Shown one piece after another: positions 57,201 to 64,000 of a DNA stretch of 64,000 nt (position 1 is the stretch's first letter; every line of letters begins with the position of its first letter). The stretch is taken from positions 13,878,287 to 13,942,286 of the forward strand of contig NC_089320.1 in the NCBI RefSeq assembly GCF_036669915.1. Reading direction: 5' to 3'. The position numbers and the translations under genes were made by a program. This DNA comes from Pocillopora verrucosa (Eukaryota; Cnidaria; Anthozoa; Scleractinia; Pocilloporidae). Below the pieces are notes generated by a model. The model was not told the origin of the DNA and did not search any database. It saw only the letters and a list, made by a program, of their open reading frames with translations.

Positions 57201-60200
57201 TTTGAAAACCAATTATCAAAATCCTTACCGGATAAACACAGTGACGTCCAGTTAAGCTACGCTCCTCGCAAAGCTGTCTTCCGTTCATCCATACCTACAT
57301 TTAACGAAAAATTGAACAAGAGACTTATTTCATAGATATATGTATTCATTTGGAGAGTGTCGTGTACACCGGAAAGGAAAATATAAAAGAAAATACGGTA
57401 CCAAAAAAGTGAACGAAAATACACGAAAAGTGCAAAAGGAAATCGGTAATTGCCTCAGTATCTGACTGATTAAAAAATTACATGACGGGAAATAAAAGGT
57501 CGTTGACAAACGGTACCTTGTTACACTCATCCTGAAACTGAGCTGCGTAGTGTTCAAATGCAGGTCCGCGAGCGTGCAAAGAAAACACCCGAAGTGCTTG
57601 AGACAGCTAAAATACAGAGAGACGAAACCAAACTGTGTTCAAAATTCGTTACCATGGCACAAGTAAAGATAAAATTACAACAAATTAACAAAAAAACAAA
57701 ACCGACCGTAACAAATGATCAAACATAATTGGATACCTGGTTTAAGTGAACATTCTGGGTGTAATGTGAGGGGAGATTTTCTAAGTAAGCACTTGTTGCT
57801 ACAGGTATCGCCTTCCGACAGCGCCTACATGAAAAACAAAACAAAACAACAAAAACAAACAAACAAACAAAATTGAATTATTCACCTGCTCATTAAACCC
57901 TCTGTATCTCTTCCCGACAAACAAACGACCATTAACACTATTCCCTTCGCTGAGCTGCATGTACCTCACATCCGTGGGAAGACATTTTAGAATGACCTTT
58001 AAGGGCCATCCTCGTAAAGAGAGTTTTTGCCTGAAAAACGTATCTGACGTTGCTTTATAGAGCCTTACTCTATAAAAACCTGGACAAAACAGAGCATTAC
58101 TTACGCCTCAGAGAATTTCATGTCGAGATCTAGATTAGATGCCATGGCGGTGAGAGGAGCTATCAAGTCATTCTTTGGAGTCAAGAAGAACTCATACAGA
58201 GCAAGCGATACACGCGCCCACAAACGGCAAGAAGGAACCTGCATTGCCAAAGAACACGAGTTATGAACGTCAGATATCAGCGGATGTAAAGCAACAACAG
58301 AAAACCTTTGGGATATGTTTACAAAGATTAGAAGAAAGCTCCTGGGACGGATGTTTGTTGAACAAGGCGTCTGTGAAAAAGGCTATTATCGATTTCTCGA
58401 TTTGATCCCTTTAGTAAAGGTAATATAATGGCAGAAAGGGAGAAAATTAATTTAATTGATGAAGAAGAATTTAGAAAAAAGAGTTTATTGGGCTGGAAAA
58501 AACATTGCAGAAGCTTAAGGAAATACACTACGAAGATGGAATTTACATACAGTTGTATCTAGCTGACACCCTTTCGCTTTCTCTTCCTTAATTATCTTTC
58601 GCCTTAAGCTAATCGTGTACACCGAAGACCACATGGCCATATGTTCTCTAGTACGCCTAAAGTACCACTATTTATCTTTAGAAATGATCAAATTTCATGT
58701 TTTTCCACAACCATTACACAGTACTCTGCTGACATTTCCAAATCGAGAAGTTGGTTTATGCACGTGACCTTTCAGTCAAAGTATTTCGGTCGAGCCTTCA
58801 CGTTCGTAAAGCTCATTCTCAGTCATTTCCATGACTTTCAAGACCTCCACTACTACATGCACTGTAAAATTACATTACTTCCAGAGCTGAAAAATGTCGT
58901 TGTAATAGAGTAAGACCTAAACATGCGTTCTTCCGCATCTTACTCTAAAGTTATATCACTTCCAGACCTGGAAAATGATAGTGAAATTTTTAAATACTGT
59001 ACCTCTACATGCGTTCCTCTGCGTCCCTCAGCCACTCCATCTCGACCACCATCTCCGGTCATTAAGAGATCAATCTGCTGTTTCAGGTAGTCTCGGAACA
59101 ACACGTCATCCGTGGAATGTGCTTCGCTGTTCCCTCCGGACTCTGAGCATTCTCTCTTAAGGAATTTGCTATTCTTCAGAAGAGGACTCTTCTCCACTGC
59201 GGGAACAGTTACGAACAATTATAAAAAAAACTATTTAATACGTAGGGAATTAAAACCATCAAGAAATTGAAGGAGAGACGCTTAACTTTAATTTCGGCTA
59301 CCAGATAAACAGAGGGTTCATGCTCATCTGCCGTGTTAGATTACAGTATCGCAATAACGCTTGAAAATGCCTGTAACAAGTGTTCACGCATCCGAACAGA
59401 AGAGTGCTTGTTTTGTTTTTGCCAGTTTTATTTTTGTTTTGGTTTAGTTTTTTTTTGTTATCACTGAGGGCAAAAGTTCCGAACGAGATGGAATTGAGGA
59501 AAGACTCCCTGGGAGTTTCAATAACTTTCTCCATAAGCAGCCGCTGATGCTGCAATAGGCGGCTGTCATAAGGGGAAACACAAACACGGGTGCGTACTCG
59601 TAGGCTAAACAGACGGCAGTGAAAGGTTTTACAGGCGGCGGTAGTTTTGAAACCCCTGGACTCCGTACTCATGTTATTCCTTCGCAAAGGTGCATGCATA
59701 CGTGATCGTTCGATGTCAAGGAGAGAAACCTACAAGAAGTAATGTGCCTGAGCGGCTACGCAGAGTTAACAAACTATCGGGGCCTTTCCTATTTTTTACA
59801 CGTTCTTATAGACAAAAAAAAAAAAAAGAAGCGTGCTTCACTAGAGTAAGTAATGTTTACTTTACCCCATTTAGTGTTGATAGCCGGTTTAGCCAAAGTA
59901 TTAAGGAGAACTGCAACAGGGTCGAAGTTGGTTGAACATGGCTGCATGTGAACAAAGGCGTGACTTGAGTTTACAGTGAACAGGGAACTGGAACTGTAGA
60001 TTTAGAGCAACATTCTTACATTATTGCAAAAAAAGAACGGGCCAAAAAACAAAACGAAACAGAGGAGGCACATCAATGTCACTATTTGGGCATCTTAAAA
60101 AAACTCTAATTTGCAATCAGTAAAATTTATAGGACATCCAATGGTTAAGGAACCAAAAATTGTCCCTTTTTCACATTGGGAATAGGTTTATTTCTATAAT

Positions 60201-62642
60201 TATTTCAGAAAGCTGTTACTCAATTCCAAGAAAGGATAAACAATGATACGTCACTACCCTCATTTGTAAGAAAATAGCAATTTACCCTCTGGTGAGCTCC
60301 AACCATTTAAAAAAGGGCACCATTATTCATGCCTGTGCACTTAAGTTATAAGTGAAATTATGTGCAGCTAAGGATCTGCAAAGAAGTACTATGGAATTTA
60401 CATTCAGCTACTGCAGAAGGGGTTAATAATACTACAGCTAAAAGCAGGCATTTAGAGTTAATCATGCCTGCAAACAGATATTAATACCTGCAAAAATATG
60501 CATTCTGTTTTTTTAAGTGTAATTGCACATTAGTTATACACCCCACCTAAGACTTCCAAGGAGCCTGGCCTTTCTCATTATGCTGTACAGCTGATCCTCT
60601 ACAGCATGCTGAAGTTTCTTTTGTGGAGTGATGCTCTAAAATAAATGCAAAAACCTTCAATTTAAACTGACATAAATTCTGAAAATAAAGGAATCAGACT
60701 ATTAAATGCCTAGTATTATGACTGGAAGCTTGACCAAGGACTTAAACACCCTTACATTTGCTGTTGTTGTTGTTGTTTTTTTTTCAACTTACTTGTTGTT
60801 TTCCCTTAGTCTTGCTGGCATAAGTATCTTGGCTTTTCCCTGACTGCATTTGAAACATACAATATTTCAGCATACTCATACTCAGTTGACACTGTACTCT
60901 TATGATTAATAAGTTAAAGCACAGTAAATATTGACAATTATGGAGGAACATGTAAAGGCACCTTTTCATATCAATTGCTCTGAGTATGAACCCAAATTGC
61001 AGGTTGTAAGTTGCGTTTTTATAATTAACTGAATTATACACACATTTTGATTGGTTCTCACTCATGATCTACATGTATTGTAGGAGAGACGTATGGATGA
61101 TATCACCATTAAGAAGGTTTTGCTTTGATTAAATTTCACATCGACAAAAACTTACCACTTGTGAAGGATCCATGAAAGGGACCCGCTGAAATAGTGAAAA
61201 AGTCTTCAGTTAATATTCAGACATTCACCTGGTATTTATAACTTCTAATGAAAAATAACAAAATTAATATGCTTTTGTGAAATTCACCCTTTACTAGTCA
61301 ATTGGAAGTTCACACAACCAAATCTGTGAAATACTCATGAGGTGATCTTTTACTTAAAAAAAAATTGGCAAAGCGTTAACACTATTGTATGAAAAGTGTT
61401 CAAGTCATTTACAACCTAAATACTTATTACTGGGTTCTATCCTGTAAATCAAATCACTCATACAGATGAGGAAAGAAATAAAAGATAAACTGACCTGTTT
61501 CATTGAACACACCAGTCTGGGAATACAAGGCCGTCCAGTCTGCCTCCAAATATCAGGAATACCATCCACACCAGATAATAGCTGGGATATCTGAGGCAGT
61601 AACTGGTGTCTATAATAAGTTATAAATTAAAGCACAAAATGATTTGAGAGGTTACATGAAAAATATATTACAGTGTTTTTTCTTCATTTTTGCAAAATTC
61701 TCTTAGGTGAATGAGTGTTTGTGTGTGACTTTTGATTTAGAAACAAAACTATTTGAAAAGTTTCTTTTCCCATTGATCTCAAGTGAATCTATTTTCAAGA
61801 AATGACTGATAGAGATATTTATAACCTCCTTCCTCCTGCACAATCATGTAACTGCATTTTACATGTATGTACAGTATCTCTCCATTTATTAGAAAGTAAT
61901 AAAAATTTTTATCTTTATCTGCAATGGAATTGAGCATCTATATGGAGGATTACATAGCCCAGATCCACAAAACAGTTTTGAAACCATACTTGTCTTCTAA
62001 AACAAATTAAAGCCTTTTGCAAAAAGATAGTAACTAAAAAACTTGGAGCTCTTTCAAACAATGGCAAAAAAATTTAGGGTTCATTTTATGTTCAAAAGTT
62101 CTCCATCCTCTGAATTCTGTCAATTTTACCTAATAAGAATTTAGTTAGTCTGTAATTACCTTGTTGAAGCTAATGTGCGAAAGAGCCTGATGTAATTCAG
62201 ATCAAAAGTCTGTGAGGGATGCAGAAGCTGTAAAATTTGAACAGAGAATTTTTAACTTGAAATTATATCAAACATTTCAAAAAATAACTGACAATTATTC
62301 AACCAATCAAAGAGGATAACTTGACCAGGTAGTTATTGGTTTGAAAAATTGATGGCCAAATAATTCATTTAAGTAGAACAAGCACTTACAGTTGCACACA
62401 ATTATTAAAAAAATGTTGATGAAAACTTTGAAAATATGGTTCAGTCATAGATTTGTTCTTTTAAAAACTTTTTTTGCTAGCATTCGTGAAAAGAATAAGT
62501 TAATGAACTGAAGTAACCTGGACAACAAAAAGAAACTGTTTACTAGGTAATTACTTACAACAACAATATGAGAGACAGAGAACAGGAACAGTAATGCACA
62601 GGCATAGTAAAATTCATGGGACATCCAATACTGATGAGAAGC
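54223..62642 (-). CDS. SMG8: SMG8, regulatory subunit of the SMG1 kinase complex (5' end not resolved)
   Basis: Fifteen minus-strand exons: 62559-62642, 62160-62227, 61495-61609, 61156-61185, 60793-60843, 60547-60635, 59465-59655, 59003-59196, 58105-58238, 57886-58063, 57517-57606, 57229-57294, 56780-56947, 55078-56159, 54223-54628. All junctions agree in phase and give 981 residues to the stop. Family words recognised in order: LLFLFSVSHIVV, QHAVEDQLYSIMRKAR, ALRVFSLHARGPAF, GRQLCEERSLTG, NACNCGR...DPFD, FPSWSLCRLG, YECPRGHRFICSGPDK, CPVFYPGV and LRLPYVYVSD. SMG8 with SMG9 binds SMG1 and controls UPF1 phosphorylation in nonsense-mediated decay. The N-terminal GTPase-like part is not found; it may lie beyond the window or in exons I missed above 62642. 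The junction between exons 7 and 8 is the least certain. Exons 4 and 5 are very short (30 and 51 bp). Confidence 0.88.
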
Positions 62643-63387
62643 CTATGAAACAAAATTAACTGAGCAGTCATAACCAACTAACAAAACATTTCTCCAAGGA
62701 TAAGTGAATATATACACTTTATTCGATGCTTTAACACATACAGTAATATGAGCTGATATTTTGCAAGCCGCAGACTACTTTGGCATGCACTGAGCAAAAT
62801 GTTTGCTCATACTACATATTAATTGTGTTAAAACCTCACCTGAACTTTGTACTGATCCCAGTAATGCATTTGTAACAGACAAAATAATCATAATGGCTGA
62901 CAAAAAAACCTGAAGTGCTGAAAAGTTCTTTGCCTCAATGGCATATTGGGCATGTTCTGTTGCCCTAATATGGTAAAATGGCATAGTAGTGGAATACATG
63001 AAGCAATTATCCCTGAGATGCAGTAGGTGATATTATTCAATTATCAACAACACACATATATCTGCTTCCCCTGAGCAGAAGGATCAAATATACACTTAAC
63101 CCTCTGAATATTAGAGCAAGGAATTAAATATCATCAATCCAAATAACCTTCCTAGTACATACAGGACATGAACATGTTTCTTTGGTGAAAAGTTATAAGA
63201 AAGCAGTCGATATGAACAGGAGAGTTCCTTGATTCAAAGCTAACACCATAGGCCAGATGTTTACAGGGCTATGCAATGTTATTTTTTATGTCCTTGTTTT
63301 TGTCATTTCTGCTGCAAAATGTTGTTGTTGTTGAGGTCTTCATACTTATCATTGTTGTTATTGTCTGCGTCATACTTGTTCTCATTA
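62643..63387. other. Probable SMG8 intron
   Basis: A minus-strand frame at 62775-62999 (STTMPFYHIRATEH, VFLSAIMIILSV) lies where the next upstream SMG8 exon would be expected, but its donor is in phase 1 while exon 62559-62642 needs phase 0, so it was not joined. Nothing else was recognised. Confidence 0.4.
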
Positions 63388-63455
63388 GAATTATCCATAT
63401 CATCATTATCATCATCATCATTATTATTATTATTATCATCATCATCATTATCAAC
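63388..63455. repeat. ATC/ATT trinucleotide repeat
   Basis: An imperfect run of ATC, ATT and CAT triplets directly before the retrotransposon fragment. Confidence 0.9.
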
Positions 63456-63462
63456 CTGGGGC

Positions 63463-63900
63463 TGCACACATTCGCCCCGTCCTTAAGGAGCTACACTGGT
63501 TACCTGTGGAGCAGCGAATTACCTTTAAAGTATTACTGTTAACTTTTAAAGCTCTCAATAATCTGGCGCCTCCGTATTTAAGTCAACTTATAGTCCCATA
63601 TAACCCTACAAGAAATCTTAGGTCTGCTGGCAAACATTTATTAGAAGTACCGAATGTGCGCCTGAAGAGCTATGGGGACAGGGCCTTTTCGGTCGCTGCC
63701 CCAAAGCAATGGAATGATATTCCCTTAGACATTAAATTAAGTGGATCAGTTGATGTTTTTAAATCTAGATTGAAAACTTCTCTTTTCCGACTCGACTGTT
63801 TTAGTGTTATTGTTAGTTAGTTATTTTCTCTTTTGATTGTAAAGCGATATAGAGCTTTTGTATATACCGCTATACAAATAAAGTTATTATTATTATTAAA
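63463..63900 (+). mobile_element. 3' fragment of a non-LTR retrotransposon (LINE)
   Basis: The frame reads HIRPVLKELHWLPVEQRITFK and continues to FKALNNLAPPYLSQL, RNLRSAGKHLL, YGDRAFSVAAPKQWN, ending at a TAG near 63820. This is the characteristic C-terminal end of the reverse transcriptase ORF of CR1/L2-like elements, which is abundant in invertebrate genomes. The short 3' tail has GTAAAGCGATATAGAGC and ends in CAAATAAAG(TTA)n, a typical microsatellite-tailed LINE end. It is 5'-truncated. It probably lies in an SMG8 intron, in the opposite orientation to that gene. Confidence 0.85.
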
Positions 63901-64000
63901 ATTATCATCATTATTAACATTGATGTCATTCTTATAAAGGTAGTGGTGATGTTTACCTGTACTAGCACCTGTATATGTTTCTCTAATTGAAAAATGTTGA
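63901..64000. other. Window end, no feature seen
   Basis: AT-rich sequence with a few ATC triplets. No coding signal. Confidence 0.5.

Larger units (their letters stand above)
50457..58330. repeat. Second tandem duplication, right unit
   Basis: Carries GPCR copy 4 and SMG8 exons 9-15. Its right edge at about 58330 lies in the SMG8 intron between exons 8 and 9 (ACAAAGATTA continues into unique sequence). It is longer than the left unit because of extra DNA at 50480-51265 and because it keeps the last two SMG8 exons. Confidence 0.85.

Noticed and set aside
57012-57212. Minus-strand frame near the conserved LWSFGH-like string as an SMG8 exon
   Set aside because: A better exon with QLCEERSLTG and correct phase on both sides lies just upstream at 57229-57294; the string is intronic chance similarity.
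62775-62999. Minus-strand frame as the next upstream SMG8 exon
   Set aside because: Its apparent donor is in phase 1 but the following exon needs phase 0, and similarity to SMG8 is weak.

Overview
The window looks like nuclear DNA of an anthozoan cnidarian, most likely a stony coral or close relative. The evidence is AT-rich sequence with many short exons and GT-AG introns, expanded families of melanocortin-like and somatomedin-B GPCRs, a MACPF gene beside a pentraxin-like gene, and repeat types I associate with coral genomes. All gene models were spliced by hand: exons were joined only where splice sites, reading phase and protein similarity agreed.

Layout. 1-4.4 kb: mostly non-coding. 4.5-20.3 kb: two related seven-exon genes for somatomedin-B (SMB) seven-transmembrane receptors arranged tail to tail (plus strand 4467-9782, minus strand 13452-20255), with a small three-exon gene for a predicted tail-anchored protein between them (minus, 10496-12145). 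22.5-37.4 kb: a direct tandem duplication of about 7-8 kb, each copy carrying one intronless melanocortin-like class A GPCR on the minus strand. 38.7-45.1 kb: a MACPF (perforin-like) gene on the plus strand, followed by a degraded pentraxin-like gene. 45.35-58.33 kb: a second, independent tandem duplication, each copy carrying another intronless GPCR plus part of the SMG8 gene. 54.2-62.6 kb: SMG8, a nonsense-mediated decay factor, on the minus strand with 15 exons in the window; its 5' end is not resolved and may lie beyond the right edge. The right end holds a 3' fragment of a non-LTR retrotransposon.

How it fits together. The main theme is local duplication of receptor genes. The SMB receptors form an inverted pair with identical exon number and intron phases. 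The four intronless GPCRs come from at least two separate tandem duplications. The second duplication broke inside an SMG8 intron. It left an intact SMG8 in the right copy and a 5'-truncated remnant in the left copy, which has lost its last two exons and both splice sites of another. Interspersed repeats, some with a hammerhead-ribozyme-like core, sit in introns and between genes.

Limits. Initial exons of the MACPF gene and SMG8 were not found. No tRNA, rRNA or CRISPR was seen. Promoters cannot be called from sequence alone.
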